Notes under the pieces: generated by a model
The model's database searches: none
The model's input: only the letters and a program-made list of their open reading frames with translations
What the model was told of the DNA's origin: nothing
Shown here: positions 8,883-19,066 of the stretch, one piece after another
Layout of the letters: each line of letters begins with the position of its first letter
Numbering within the stretch: the first letter of the stretch is position 1
Position numbers and translations under genes: made by a program
Assembly (NCBI RefSeq): GCF_025370755.1
Contig: NZ_JAMXFC010000027.1
Location: forward strand, 1 to 64,000
Direction: 5' to 3'
Source: Laspinema sp. D2d
GTDB lineage: Bacteria; Cyanobacteriota; Cyanobacteriia; Cyanobacteriales; Laspinemataceae
DNA: 64,000 nucleotides

Positions 8883-10034
8883 GGCTTGTTGGGTCCCTTG
8901 AGTGTTACGGATTGACCTATTGTCTGAGTATGGAAGCAGTTGCCCCCCGATGGCAAGGGTAATTTTTCGGCCCTAGAGTATCGGTCCAATAGGAGATTCT
9001 AGGGACCCAAAATCAGAGTTTTGGTCCAGATGAGGTGCTAACGGCTACAGGGTTTTTCTCGAATCCCTGTTGGTGGTTTCCATGCTGTCCCTTCCGACTT
9101 CCCCAGGCGATCGCTTGGAGTCTGGGAACTGGTAAAGTTAGGGGTTTTTCCGAATAAATCTGGGAATCAGCCGTCCCACTCCCACCCATTGCTACAGTGA
9201 TTTCCCGAGTTTATAGAAACAGGAAACTCTCTTTTGCACCCCTCTTGCGATCGCCCGAATCGAGTCCTCTGGTTTGAAAACCAAAATGTTGTCCAAGTGG
9301 GAGCGTTTCCTAGATAATTAAATTTTTATTAAGTTCAGAAACCCCTTCTTCAATTGCTGATAGAATTAATTTATTATAGTTTAACAAAATATTTTATAAT
9401 AATCTATAATCTAAAAAATTGCAAAAATTTTTACGAATAAAATAAAAGAGGAACTGTTCAAAAAATGGGTTAAACTGAGAATTACCAGACTCATCAAGTC
9501 TTAAAACTCTCCCAAATTCAACTCAAACCCTGGACTGAACACCGACAAGAAACCTGCATCACTAGGGAATTGCAGAAGAGGAACAGGCTCTGACGAAGAA
9601 GCAAGGGGATTTCAGACCGAGTTTACTCCGTTATGCCAGACTCTCCAAGCAGTGCTAGGGATAGGGATTCAAGAAATTGACAATTTTAGAAAGCCCTGGG
9701 GATATTGTTTCATTTTTTGAAGAAATCCCCCCATTTGGAAAAGAACATGAGAAAATAGTTAAAGGGTTAGCCCAAAGTCAATTGGGCGCTGTCATTAACG
9801 AGAGTCTCATGGGTTATGGGAGGAATATTATATAAAGTTTAGAAAGCCCTAGGAACACGGGTTGACTATAAACTTCAGGCAACTCATAAAAAAGAATGCT
9901 TGGACATACAGGTTCAAGAAAAGGATACCCCGAACCCAAATTGTAACCACTCAACATCTTCAGTTCACCCCAAGGGAGAAAAATCACCCTTTTTACCTTT
10001 AATCACCGCATCCATATCAAGGAGTAAAGAAACG
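8883..10034. other. Long intergenic region upstream of the chemotaxis cluster
   Basis: Over 1.1 kb without an intact gene. 9300-9440 is very AT-rich and is a plausible promoter region. 9540-9960 holds a decayed coding remnant, listed separately. Nothing else was recognised. Confidence 0.5.
9540..9960 (+). pseudogene. Decayed gene remnant before cheY, family unknown
   Basis: One frame reads ALTKKQGDFRPSLLRYARLS, hits two stop codons near 9650-9660, then resumes as LESPGDIVSFFEEIPPFGKE and AQSQLGAVINESLMGYGRN before TAA near 9835. A shifted frame continues with ALGTRVDYKLQATHKKECLD. Joined, these make coherent protein-like text of about 130 residues broken by stops and one frameshift. I do not recognise the family. 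Its place just before the chemotaxis genes suggests a lost first gene of that cluster. Confidence 0.35.
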
Positions 10035-10403
10035 ATGAAACGGATTTTAGTTGTGGATGATTCCGCTACGATGAGAAAAATGGTAATCGCATCCCTGCGA
10101 GACTTAACCAACGTCACTTTTCAGGAAGCCGGGAATGGACTAGAAGCGATCGAACAGTTAGCAGTTGCTCCCTTTGATTTGATGATTTTAGATTTGAATA
10201 TGCCGGATATGCACGGGCTGGAAGTATTGAGGTTCGTTCTGGGACATCCCAGCTACAATGCAACACCGATTGTCATTTTAACCACTAAAGGGGATGAAGG
10301 CAGTCGGAGCGAAGCCATTCAAGCTGGGGCATCCTGTTATTTAACCAAACCCTTTGAACCCCGATCGCTTTCCAGTCAAGTGCATGATTTACTAACTCAT
10401 TAA
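10035..10403 (+). CDS. cheY: CheY-type single-domain response regulator
   Basis: 122 residues, a receiver domain alone. All key residues are visible: acidic pair Asp8-Asp9 (VVDDS), phospho-acceptor Asp53 (ILDLNMPDMHG), Thr83/84 (ILTTKG) and Lys105 (LTKP). ATG 10035 is chosen because AAGGAG (10019-10024) lies 10 nt upstream and the domain starts at once; an upstream in-frame start at 9900 would add 45 residues of unrelated text. It is the first gene of a same-strand run with cheA, cheW, a receptor, a PAS-HEAT protein, cheR, cheB and cheC, so it is the likely diffusible output of CheA. Without flagella in cyanobacteria the target is probably a pilus or gliding machine (inference). Confidence 0.9.
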   Translation: MKRILVVDDSATMRKMVIASLRDLTNVTFQEAGNGLEAIEQLAVAPFDLMILDLNMPDMHGLEVLRFVLGHPSYNATPIVILTTKGDEGSRSEAIQAGASCYLTKPFEPRSLSSQVHDLLTH

Positions 10404-10506
10404 ATCCTCACTTCTAATTCTACTCCCCCGCCAAATCCTGACAAATTTTGCCTCTAAAATCTAATTCATTCCTTGAGTACCAAGATATAAAAGAGAGAAA
10501 AACCTC

Positions 10507-12750
10507 GTGTCTACCCACCCAGACGCTACAAATTTTTTTAAAGATTTCTTAGACGACTATTTTGCAGAATGCGACGAGCATTTAACAGTAGTCCGTCGAG
10601 AATTATTGAATATTGAACCGTTTGTGGGAAAAGAGAAAATAGAGCGTTCGGTTTTAAATGAACTGTTTCGTAGCTTTCATTCCCTCAAAGGGTTATCCGG
10701 TATGGTCGGCGTGAAAGATGCAGAAGAATTAGCCCATGAAATGGAAAGCTATTTGCGGGTACTGCGGGATCAAGAAGTCATGCTGAGTCCCGAAGGATTT
10801 GATGCCTTATTGGGAGGAACGAAGGGACTAGAGCAAACCATTGCATCCCATCGTAACAAAACCCCGCCCCTGGATATTAAACCCGCGATCGCCGCTTTAA
10901 GATCTGTAATTTCCCAAGCTGAACCCGAACCTTCTATTGTAGAAGAGTCAGCCCCTCCAAAACTGCGACTCAAACCGGAAGAAATCGCCCACTTTGACCG
11001 GGCGATCGTTCTCCCAGGAGTTACCGCGTGGCACTTTATTTTTGTCCCCACACCGCAACTCTCGAATAATGGTATTAACGTCAATAAAATTCGCGATCGC
11101 CTACAAAGTGTAGGGGAATTAATTTATGCCGCCCCTCGAATGACCCGAGAGGGAAAAATCGAGTTTGATTTTCTAATCGTTAGTAGCCTGAATGTCAGCA
11201 CCTTTATGGGGTGGGAAAATGAGGGACTGAGCTGGATGCCCTATCTTGATTCCGCCACCCCTTCCCCAAACCTAGCGCCCCCCGATGCCGCCCCTACCCC
11301 TCCTGTGGAGCCTACTCCGGTTTCCAACCCGTTACCACCCACCTCCGTGGAAAGTAACCCCACCCTCGAACGGGAAGAAAACCCTCTCCCGGCCTCTGCG
11401 ATTACCCCAAGCGCTCCCTTAATTTCTCAGAGTTCCAACGTAGTGCGGGTAGACCTCCCCAAATTAGATGAATTGATGCGGATGATGGGGGATTTGGTGA
11501 TTACAAGGGCGCGACTGGAAGATACCCTCACCCGGATGAAAGAGAAAGTCCCCCTGGCCGACTTGCGTCCCTTAATTGAAATCAACCAAATCCTGGAACG
11601 ACAACTGCGGGATTTGCGGGAAGGGGTGATGCGGGTGCGGTTAGTGCAGATCGGGGAAATCTTTGCCCGGATGCAATTTGTCGTCCGAGACCTCGTGCGG
11701 GAGAGCCAGAAACAAGTCCGGGTTGAATTGAGCGGACAGGAAACTGAAATTGATAAATTTGTAGTTGAGCGGATGATGGATCCGCTATTGCATTTAGTCA
11801 GAAATGCCGTAAGTCATGGATTAGAGACCATTGAAGAGCGTTCCCTCGCGGGCAAACCCATCGAGGGAAAAATTGCCCTGAGAGCCAAAACTTGCGGGGA
11901 GATGGTGGTTATTGAAATCGAAGATGATGGGATTGGGATTGATCAACCCAAGGTGATGGAAAGGGCCGCTTCGCGAGGGTTGTTACCCAACTGCGAGAGT
12001 CGAAATATGCTGCATCAGGGTTATGACCCCACGACTATTTTAGAGATTCTTTGCACCCCTGGGTTTTCCACCCGAGATGTGGCCGATTTAGCCAGTGGTC
12101 GGGGAGTCGGGATGGCGATCGTCAAAAATACCGTTCAGGAACTGGGTGGAACCCTCACCTTTGAGAGTGTAATCGGTCAAGGAACGAGATTTATGATTGA
12201 ATTACCCCTGACCTTGGCGATCGCCGATGCCTTTCTCGTCAGCGTTTGTCGCGAAACCTACGCCATTCCGCAAAGTTCAGTGCGCGAGGCGATCGCCCTC
12301 CCCTCCACCGCCGTCACCGTCTTTGAACAGACCGAAATGATTCCTTACCGAGGGAAAGTCATTCCCCTATTGCGCTTAGAATGCCTGTTTGACTTAACTC
12401 CCCTGGAATTAACCCGGTCTAACTCCCGGAATGGGCAACAGTCCCCTCTCTCCCCCAAGGCCAATTCCAGTCCCTCTGCCCTCACCGAATCCCCTAGAAA
12501 TCCTACCCTCTTAACCCGCCAACCGCCACAAACGAACTCCTCCTTACGGGTCGTGATTGTCGGCAGTGGACCCAGTACCGTCGCCATTGCCGTTGATCGC
12601 ATTATCGGACAAAGAGAAATTGTGGTGCGCCCCCTAAACGACCCCTTTGTTCAAGTCCTCGGCATTTCTGGAGCCACTGAAATCGGGGATGGTCGGGTCA
12701 TCTTAATTCTTGATGCCCCCGCCTTAGTGCGAACCTCCAATCCCAAATAA
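10507..12750 (+). CDS. cheA: Chemotaxis histidine kinase CheA
   Basis: 747 residues. Order: HPt/P1 with FRSFHSLKG (His58 as phosphorylation site), a middle domain (about 165-250), a Pro-rich linker (about 255-310), the CheA dimerisation helices (VRVDLPKLDELMRMMGDLVI), HATPase (HLVRNAVSHGLE, DDGIGID, GRGVGMAIVK) and a CheW-like P5 domain. The P5 domain is interrupted by about 45 low-complexity residues rich in Ser, Pro and Asn (about 638-683), which is odd for a domain that docks CheW. No receiver domain is fused, unlike many cyanobacterial CheA/Hik proteins. It starts at GTG 10507. It receives signals from the adjacent receptor through CheW and should phosphorylate CheY and CheB nearby. Confidence 0.93.
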   Translation: MSTHPDATNFFKDFLDDYFAECDEHLTVVRRELLNIEPFVGKEKIERSVLNELFRSFHSLKGLSGMVGVKDAEELAHEMESYLRVLRDQEVMLSPEGFDALLGGTKGLEQTIASHRNKTPPLDIKPAIAALRSVISQAEPEPSIVEESAPPKLRLKPEEIAHFDRAIVLPGVTAWHFIFVPTPQLSNNGINVNKIRDRLQSVGELIYAAPRMTREGKIEFDFLIVSSLNVSTFMGWENEGLSWMPYLDSATPSPNLAPPDAAPTPPVEPTPVSNPLPPTSVESNPTLEREENPLPASAITPSAPLISQSSNVVRVDLPKLDELMRMMGDLVITRARLEDTLTRMKEKVPLADLRPLIEINQILERQLRDLREGVMRVRLVQIGEIFARMQFVVRDLVRESQKQVRVELSGQETEIDKFVVERMMDPLLHLVRNAVSHGLETIEERSLAGKPIEGKIALRAKTCGEMVVIEIEDDGIGIDQPKVMERAASRGLLPNCESRNMLHQGYDPTTILEILCTPGFSTRDVADLASGRGVGMAIVKNTVQELGGTLTFESVIGQGTRFMIELPLTLAIADAFLVSVCRETYAIPQSSVREAIALPSTAVTVFEQTEMIPYRGKVIPLLRLECLFDLTPLELTRSNSRNGQQSPLSPKANSSPSALTESPRNPTLLTRQPPQTNSSLRVVIVGSGPSTVAIAVDRIIGQREIVVRPLNDPFVQVLGISGATEIGDGRVILILDAPALVRTSNPK

Positions 12751-12829
12751 CCCCTGAACATCACCCCGGAGGATTTTTACCCCCTCGGGTTCTCCCTGAC
12801 ACTCCTGATTTCTACTCCCTTTTAGTCCA

Positions 12830-13297
12830 ATGGTAAATACTCAAAATACCGACTCTACCTTTATTTTTTTTGAACTGGCGAATACCACCTATGGAATTCG
12901 TTCCGAAGTCGTGCAGCAGATGGAAATGATTGACCGAATTACCCCCGTTCCCAAAGCACAGGCTTTTGTGGAAGGCGTTGTTTTTTCTCGGGGACAAGTG
13001 ATTCCCGTCCTGAATTTGCGCGTGAAATTTGGCCTAGAAAAAATTCCCTACGATCTTCGCACCCGCTTAATCGTCATTCACATCAATCAGCGCACAGTCG
13101 GATTGGTAGTGGATACAGCCCGCGAGTTCGTATCCGTACCGATGGAGGCCATACAACCGCCCCCAGAAGGAATGCCCGGATTGACCAGCCGTTATTTATC
13201 AGGAATTGCCACATTAGGAGAGCGAGTTGTTCTCTTACTCAATGTTGACGAGTTATTGAATGGCTCGGGATCCATAGAGCGAGTAACCGTAACGTGA
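12830..13297 (+). CDS. cheW: CheW coupling protein
   Basis: 155 residues, a single CheW domain. Recognisable blocks: FIFFELANTTYGI at the start, VVFSRGQVIPVLNLRVKFGL in the core, LIVIHINQRTVGLVVD and the final VVLLLNVDELL. The family couples receptors to CheA in the array. It lies 79 bp after cheA and 93 bp before the receptor gene, consistent with one transcript. Family length is normal. Confidence 0.93.
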   Translation: MVNTQNTDSTFIFFELANTTYGIRSEVVQQMEMIDRITPVPKAQAFVEGVVFSRGQVIPVLNLRVKFGLEKIPYDLRTRLIVIHINQRTVGLVVDTAREFVSVPMEAIQPPPEGMPGLTSRYLSGIATLGERVVLLLNVDELLNGSGSIERVTVT

Positions 13298-13390
13298 TTC
13301 ACGGGTACATTTTAATTTAAAATTAATTCAGTATAAACCCGAAAATTTAAGGGTTACTGAATTTATTCCAAAACTATTTGAGAGAAAGTC

Positions 13391-15487
13391 ATGGCAAAGA
13401 AAGAGCCTAAATTTAACAGCAAAAACAAAATCAAGAATGGTAAAGTCTCAGTCAAATCCGAAAAGGGTAAAATTCAGTTATCTGCCAGTCAGATGACTGA
13501 ATCTGCCCATGAAATTTCTCGGATTGCTGAGGAGGTTTCCACCGGCGCAGTGAAGCAAATCCGATCGCTCGATGATAGTACGGTCCAAATCAATCAAATG
13601 GTCATCTCTCTGAAGGAAACTGCTACCCAAGCGGACTCCGTTGCCACCGCCAGCGAGCAGTTGGTCTCCTTTGTCAATGAAATGGCCGCCTCCATTGAGC
13701 AAGTCACCGCCAGCACCATCAGTTTAGCTACAGAAATTAGCGAAATCTCCACCAACACCCAGGAAACCGCCAGTTCCATCAAAAGTGTCAGCGCCACCAC
13801 CGAGGAGATGGCGACCTCTGGAACCCAGCTCACCAGCTCAATGGGCGAAATCGCCGCCTCCATCAAAAGCGTTAGTCGAGATACCGACGAACTCGCCTCC
13901 GCCATCAATCAAACCGCCGCCTCCATTGAACAAATTACTACCTCCATCTCCGGCGTTGCGCTCAATGCCGATGACTTAAACACCGCCGCCGAAGAAACTA
14001 CCCATTCAATGGATGAAATGGCCGCCTCCATTGAGGAAGTCTCCGCCACCTCGGAAAACCTCGCCGCAATGGTGGAACAAGTTTCCGTCTCCATCGAAGA
14101 AATGGCCCGCTCAGTCTCCGGTGTGGCGCTCAACAGCAAAGAAATTACCGACGCCGCCACCAATGCCGCCGTCAGTGCCGAACAACTGGCGCGCTCTATC
14201 CGCAACGTCTCCACCCTCACCCAACAAACCAACGAAATCACCCGCAAAGTTGCCACCGATGCCACGGTTGGGGGAGCCACAGTCCAAAAAACCATCCAAG
14301 GACTCAGCCTCGTGCGGGCCTCAATGGTCAAATCCGCCGATGCTATCCGGGAAACCGGCAAACGCACGGACGAAATTAGCTCCATCGTAGACACCATTAA
14401 TTTAATCGCCGAGCGCACCAATCTCCTATCCCTCAATGCCTCCATTGAAGCCGCCCGTGCCGGAGAAGCGGGACGCGGTTTCGCCGTAGTGGCCGAAGAA
14501 ATTCGCGCCCTGGCCGATCGCGCTGCCACGGCTACCTCGGAAATTGGCGGAATCATCAAAAGCTTACAAACCGTTGTTCAAGAAGCGGTCAACACCTCCA
14601 ATGATGGCCTCAAAGTCGCGGACGATAGCGGGCGTCAAGCCGAAGATGGGGTCAATGCCCTCAAACAAATCCTCAGCGGTATTGAAGAAACCGCCCAACT
14701 GGTGAACCAAATCACCCGCGCCTCAGAAGAACAACTCAGCGCCGGACAAGCCGTCGTCACCAGCATCGATACCACTGCCAATCAAGCCAAACAAGTCGCT
14801 GGCGCAACCGCCGAACAATCCGAGACGGCTCAAAGCATCGTTCAAGCGGCTTCGCAAATGCGGAAAATTGCGATGGAAGTCACCAAAGCCATGAACGAAC
14901 AAGCCCGCGCTGCCCGAGATGTCATGAAAGCGGCGCAAAATACCTCCCTGCTCACCGCCCAAATTCGCAAAGCTACCGCCGAACAGGCTAAAGGGGCAAA
15001 CCAAATCGTTCAAGCGGTGGAATCCATGCGCCGTGCCGCTACCAGCACCTCCCGCGCCCTGGCCCAACAATCCACCGCTTCGGAACAAGTCAATCAAGAA
15101 GCCGGACGTCTGGCCCGCTTAATTTCTAACATTTCCCGAGGAATGCTTGAACAAGGCAGCGCCAGCGACTTTATTGCCAGCGCGGTCCAAAACCTCCAAC
15201 AACAATCGGAACAAGTGGCTCGCGCCATGACTGAACAATCCCGCGCCATCAAAGAAATGACCGTAGCCCTCAACACCATTTCCAAACAAATTCAGTCGAT
15301 GGTTCATGCTAATCAAGAACATGGCACTGTCTCCGAAAGCATCCTTACTTCCTTTCAACAAATGCGGGAAATTGCCGAATGGAACGCCAAGGGAGTGCAG
15401 GAAACCCAACGGGCCACCTCCAACCTCGTGGAACGGGCCATTAATCTTGCTGCGATCGCCGGTTCAATCCAAGACACCTCGGAATGA
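13391..15487 (+). CDS. Soluble methyl-accepting chemotaxis protein
   Basis: 698 residues, almost entirely coiled coil with no transmembrane segment and no recognisable ligand domain. The conserved hairpin tip is at about 330-380 ([20 protein letters not shown], then [20 protein letters not shown]), nearly mid-protein, so two very long helical arms flank it. Both arms are rich in Ala, Ser, Thr, Glu and Gln heptads, with repeated blocks such as AASIEEV and MEEMA-like units that fit adaptation (methylation) sites. A start with GAGAGAAAG just upstream is good. A cytoplasmic receptor without its own sensor must take its input from a partner; the neighbouring PAS-HEAT protein is the obvious candidate (inference). 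CheR and CheB downstream are its likely modifiers. Confidence 0.92.
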   Translation: MAKKEPKFNSKNKIKNGKVSVKSEKGKIQLSASQMTESAHEISRIAEEVSTGAVKQIRSLDDSTVQINQMVISLKETATQADSVATASEQLVSFVNEMAASIEQVTASTISLATEISEISTNTQETASSIKSVSATTEEMATSGTQLTSSMGEIAASIKSVSRDTDELASAINQTAASIEQITTSISGVALNADDLNTAAEETTHSMDEMAASIEEVSATSENLAAMVEQVSVSIEEMARSVSGVALNSKEITDAATNAAVSAEQLARSIRNVSTLTQQTNEITRKVATDATVGGATVQKTIQGLSLVRASMVKSADAIRETGKRTDEISSIVDTINLIAERTNLLSLNASIEAARAGEAGRGFAVVAEEIRALADRAATATSEIGGIIKSLQTVVQEAVNTSNDGLKVADDSGRQAEDGVNALKQILSGIEETAQLVNQITRASEEQLSAGQAVVTSIDTTANQAKQVAGATAEQSETAQSIVQAASQMRKIAMEVTKAMNEQARAARDVMKAAQNTSLLTAQIRKATAEQAKGANQIVQAVESMRRAATSTSRALAQQSTASEQVNQEAGRLARLISNISRGMLEQGSASDFIASAVQNLQQQSEQVARAMTEQSRAIKEMTVALNTISKQIQSMVHANQEHGTVSESILTSFQQMREIAEWNAKGVQETQRATSNLVERAINLAAIAGSIQDTSE

Positions 15488-15553
15488 AGCCCCTGCTAAC
15501 CCCTTCGCCCCCTTCGCGGCATACTCCATACGGTACTGATAGGGCTATAGAAA

Positions 15554-15574
15554 CCCACACCCGCAAGGGTGGGG
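15554..15574 (+). terminator. Hairpin between receptor gene and PAS-HEAT gene
   Basis: CCCACACCC (15554-15562) and GGGTGGGG (15567-15574) form a near-perfect stem closed by a GCAA tetraloop, 67 bp after the receptor stop. No U-run follows, so it could be an RNA-stability or partial termination element in the middle of the operon. Confidence 0.35.
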
Positions 15575-15736
15575 CTAAACAGACGGAGCCTGCCTTCGCT
15601 TCGCTTATAGATAAAACCGACTTGAGACAACCGGATTAAGTATGCCAACCCGCCAAAACCTCTGGCTTCAGCCCCCTCACCCCTGCTCCTTCCTTCCCAT
15701 GCCACTCGTTCATCCTTACAACCCGGTGTCAGGCTC

Positions 15737-18700
15737 ATGACTATTAGCATTTTTACAACCGACACGAATCTGATTGTACGCTCCTGGGACCCCCGCCTCG
15801 CCCAAATGACTGGCCTCAGTGGAGAAACCGCTGTCGGACTCCATTTAGCTACCCTGGCTCCGGACCTGATCTCCCGGGGATTCGCCACTCGCTTTGAGCG
15901 GGTTCTGACTGAAGGAGTGGTAGAAACTCTCGCCCCAGCCCTGCACCACTACTTGATCCCCTGCCCCCCCTTAGTCCCCTCCAAATATTTCGACCATATG
16001 CAGCAACGGGTGACCATTGGGCCCCTGCGGGATAAAGACCGCATCATCGGGACCATTGTCACCATTGAAGATGTCACCCCTCGGTTAGAGCGGGAACGAG
16101 AACTCGCCGAACAGCTTTCCCGCCCGGAATCGATATTGAGTACCCGGGAGGAAGCCCCGATCAGCAATGAGGTGTCCTCCTCCTTGACTTTTGCTAACTT
16201 TCCGCTCTTGCAAGCCTTACAGGATAAAAATTGGCAAGTGCGACGGGATGCGGTCGATCGCTTGGCTTCCGATACCGACCCCAACTTAACGGCTGAATTA
16301 TTACAACTGCTGCGTAACGAACACCGCAATCCAGGCATCCTCAATGGCGTGCTTCAGGTCTTAGCCGTCTCCGAAGTCGATATGATTCCCGCCTTAGTGG
16401 AATGCCTGAGCGACTCCGACCCTGACTTACGGATTTATGCTGCCCTGGCCCTGGGCGAACGCGCCGACCCCAGAGCCGTCCAACCCCTACTCACGGCCCT
16501 AGAGGACCCCAGCCCCAATGTCCGCTATCACGCGATCGATGCCTTGGGCCAGTTACGCGCCCCTGAAGCTGTCGAACCCCTCGTGGCGATCGCCGAGTCC
16601 AATGACTTTTTCCTCGCCTTTCCCGCCTTAGATGCCCTGATGCGGATTTGCGATACCGCCATTGCCCCCCGTCTGCTTCCCCTGCTCAAAAATACCCTCA
16701 GTTGGCGGGTCCGTCGTGAAGCGGTCGATAGCCTCGCCCAACAAAATGACCCAGCGATCGCCATCGAACTCCTGCGAATGTTGCGCGAGCAACACCGCAA
16801 TCCCAACGTCCTCAACAGCGTCCTCCAAATCCTCGTTCTCAGCGACGTTGACCCCATTCCCTCCCTGGTCGAATGCCTCAAAGATCCAGACCCCGACCTT
16901 CGGATCTATACCGCCCTCGCCCTGGGGGAACGTCATGATGACCGGGCCGTACCTGCCTTGATCGAAGTCCTCAATGACCCCGATACCAACGTCATCTATC
17001 ACGCCATTGAAGCCCTGGGGCGCTTGCGGGGTGTGGATGCGGTGGAACCCCTGCTCACCCTTGCTGAATCTGAAGACTTCTTCCTGGCCTTTCCCGCCAT
17101 TGATGCCCTGACTCGGATTGGCGATCGCACCATTGCCCCCCGCCTCGCCACCCTCCTGGAAACCAACGAACTCCTCGGTCCCCAAGTGGCCGATGCCCTC
17201 GGTCAACTGGGAGATGCCGATGTCATCAAGCCCCTCGCCACCTTATTAAACCTCGAACAACAGCCCATCAAAGAAATAGCGGTCGCGATCGCCGCCATTT
17301 ACCACCGCTATGAAACTCTCTTTGGGGAAGGCATTCATATCGCCGACCTCACCCGCGCCCAAATCTTACCCCGAGGCCAAGAGAACCTGATCCTCGCCAC
17401 TACCCTCAACCCCAACTCCCAAGAATTACCCGCCCTGGCCCTGATCTTGGGCTGGTTAGAGGGTCCCGCCGTCGCCCAAACCCTGGGACAGTTGCTGGGT
17501 AAACCGGAAGTGCGCGAAATTGCCCTAGAAGCCTTAGTCCGTTCCCGCAGCCCGGTTACTGACCTGTTAATTGAACAACTCGATGCTGAAGACCTGGAGA
17601 CGCGAAAAGCGGCCATCATTGCCCTGGGCCGAATTGGCAGCAGTCAGTCCGTCCCCGCTTTAATGGAACAGTTGCTCAATCAAACCTCCGAGTTGGTGAT
17701 GGTGACCACCACCTCCCTGGCGCAAATTGGCGATCGCTCCTCCTATGAAGCCCTGATTGCCTTATTAGGTCATCCCGATGTCTCCGTCCGCCTCGGAGCG
17801 ATCGCGGCCCTCAACTCTCTGGGCCATCCGGCCATGCCTGAACGGGTCTTAACCCTCCTCCTGGATGCCAACCCCCTTGTCCGCGAATCCGCCATTAAAA
17901 TCGCTGGATATTTTGCCTATGCCAACTGCATTGACCCTTTATTTAACCTCTGCCAAGACCCGGAAGAACGGGTACGCCGTGCGGCGATCGAGCATCTTCC
18001 CTACTTAGAACAAGAAGAGCGCGCCCTGAGCGTTCTCAAAAAAGTCCTCGACAACGATACCCCCCTCGTCCGGGCTGCAGCCGCTCGCGCCTGTGGGGAA
18101 ATTGAACATCCCTTGTGTTATGAGTATCTACTCCAAGCCTTACAGGATGAGGACTCTTGGGTTCGCTACTATGCCGTAAGTGCCACGGCCAAGCTCACCC
18201 ATAGCCGCCGCCGGGAAAATATTTCAGAGCAAGCAGCACAGTGGGACGAACTCAGCCCCATCTCCAACTTTTTTGCCATCCTGCAAAACCTCGCCTTGCA
18301 CGATCCCGCCAATCCGGTGCGGGCTTCCGCTACGGAAGCTTTGGGCTATTTCGGCCAAGAACAAGCCGTCCCGATTTTAGCCGCCATTGCCGAAGACCCC
18401 GGCCAAGATGAAGATTTGGTCCGGGCCGCCCTGCGCGCCTTAGGGCGAATTGAGCATCCAATGGCTCTGGCCCCGTTATTAACTGCTTTAAATTCTCCCC
18501 AAGCCGAACGGCGAATGGATGCCTTGCAAGCGTTTAAAGAACGGGGCGGCACGGAAGCGGGAGTTGCCCTGCAATGGTTGGGGGCCGCCGACCCCGAAAC
18601 CCGGGTGGTGCAGGCGGCGATCGATTCTTTAGCGCGGATGGGGACTCCCGAGGCGATCGCCTCCCTCTTGGATTTAACGGTGGACCCCACCTGCCGGGAT

Positions 18701-19066
18701 ACTTGCATCAAAACCTTAGCCACTCGCGGCGGAGTCCATGATAGCAAAGGGTTCAACCATCCTAATCCTTACCCGGCGATCGTCTCTATTGAAGCCTATA
18801 TTGAGGCGATCGGGCGGGGTTTACGCCATGTCCATCCAGCGGTGCGCACTGCGGTGGTGGAAATTCTGACTCGCTTAAAACATCCAGAAGCCTCCGAACT
18901 GTTAATTTTGGCCCTGGATGATAGCGATCCTCAAGTCCGCCTCGCTGCCGTGACTGCCCTGGGTCATCTGGGTAACCATGCCTGTGAGGATAAGTTAGTC
19001 ATTTTGGCGCGGACTGATTCGGATACTCGGGTTCGTCGGGCTGCCCGTAAGGTTCTGCAAAGCTGA
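15737..19066 (+). CDS. PAS domain plus HEAT-repeat protein of the chemotaxis cluster
   Basis: 1109 residues. The N-terminal 120 or so form a PAS fold (TDTNLIVRSWDPRLAQMTGL, then GTIVTIEDVT). From about 150 to the end there are some 25-30 HEAT/PBS-lyase-type helical repeats with the usual signature (DPDLRIYAALALGERADPRA; DEDSWVRYYAVSATAKL; DSDPQVRLAAVTALGHLG). Residues about 167-323 and 324-480 are a tandem duplication with a 157-residue unit. HEAT solenoids are protein-protein scaffolds; no enzyme motif is present. Sitting between the receptor and cheR, it may bring a PAS-sensed signal to the soluble receptor, or organise the array (inference). Similar lengths occur in cyanobacterial HEAT proteins, but I do not know a characterised member in a Che cluster. 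Confidence 0.85.
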   Translation: MTISIFTTDTNLIVRSWDPRLAQMTGLSGETAVGLHLATLAPDLISRGFATRFERVLTEGVVETLAPALHHYLIPCPPLVPSKYFDHMQQRVTIGPLRDKDRIIGTIVTIEDVTPRLERERELAEQLSRPESILSTREEAPISNEVSSSLTFANFPLLQALQDKNWQVRRDAVDRLASDTDPNLTAELLQLLRNEHRNPGILNGVLQVLAVSEVDMIPALVECLSDSDPDLRIYAALALGERADPRAVQPLLTALEDPSPNVRYHAIDALGQLRAPEAVEPLVAIAESNDFFLAFPALDALMRICDTAIAPRLLPLLKNTLSWRVRREAVDSLAQQNDPAIAIELLRMLREQHRNPNVLNSVLQILVLSDVDPIPSLVECLKDPDPDLRIYTALALGERHDDRAVPALIEVLNDPDTNVIYHAIEALGRLRGVDAVEPLLTLAESEDFFLAFPAIDALTRIGDRTIAPRLATLLETNELLGPQVADALGQLGDADVIKPLATLLNLEQQPIKEIAVAIAAIYHRYETLFGEGIHIADLTRAQILPRGQENLILATTLNPNSQELPALALILGWLEGPAVAQTLGQLLGKPEVREIALEALVRSRSPVTDLLIEQLDAEDLETRKAAIIALGRIGSSQSVPALMEQLLNQTSELVMVTTTSLAQIGDRSSYEALIALLGHPDVSVRLGAIAALNSLGHPAMPERVLTLLLDANPLVRESAIKIAGYFAYANCIDPLFNLCQDPEERVRRAAIEHLPYLEQEERALSVLKKVLDNDTPLVRAAAARACGEIEHPLCYEYLLQALQDEDSWVRYYAVSATAKLTHSRRRENISEQAAQWDELSPISNFFAILQNLALHDPANPVRASATEALGYFGQEQAVPILAAIAEDPGQDEDLVRAALRALGRIEHPMALAPLLTALNSPQAERRMDALQAFKERGGTEAGVALQWLGAADPETRVVQAAIDSLARMGTPEAIASLLDLTVDPTCRDTCIKTLATRGGVHDSKGFNHPNPYPAIVSIEAYIEAIGRGLRHVHPAVRTAVVEILTRLKHPEASELLILALDDSDPQVRLAAVTALGHLGNHACEDKLVILARTDSDTRVRRAARKVLQS

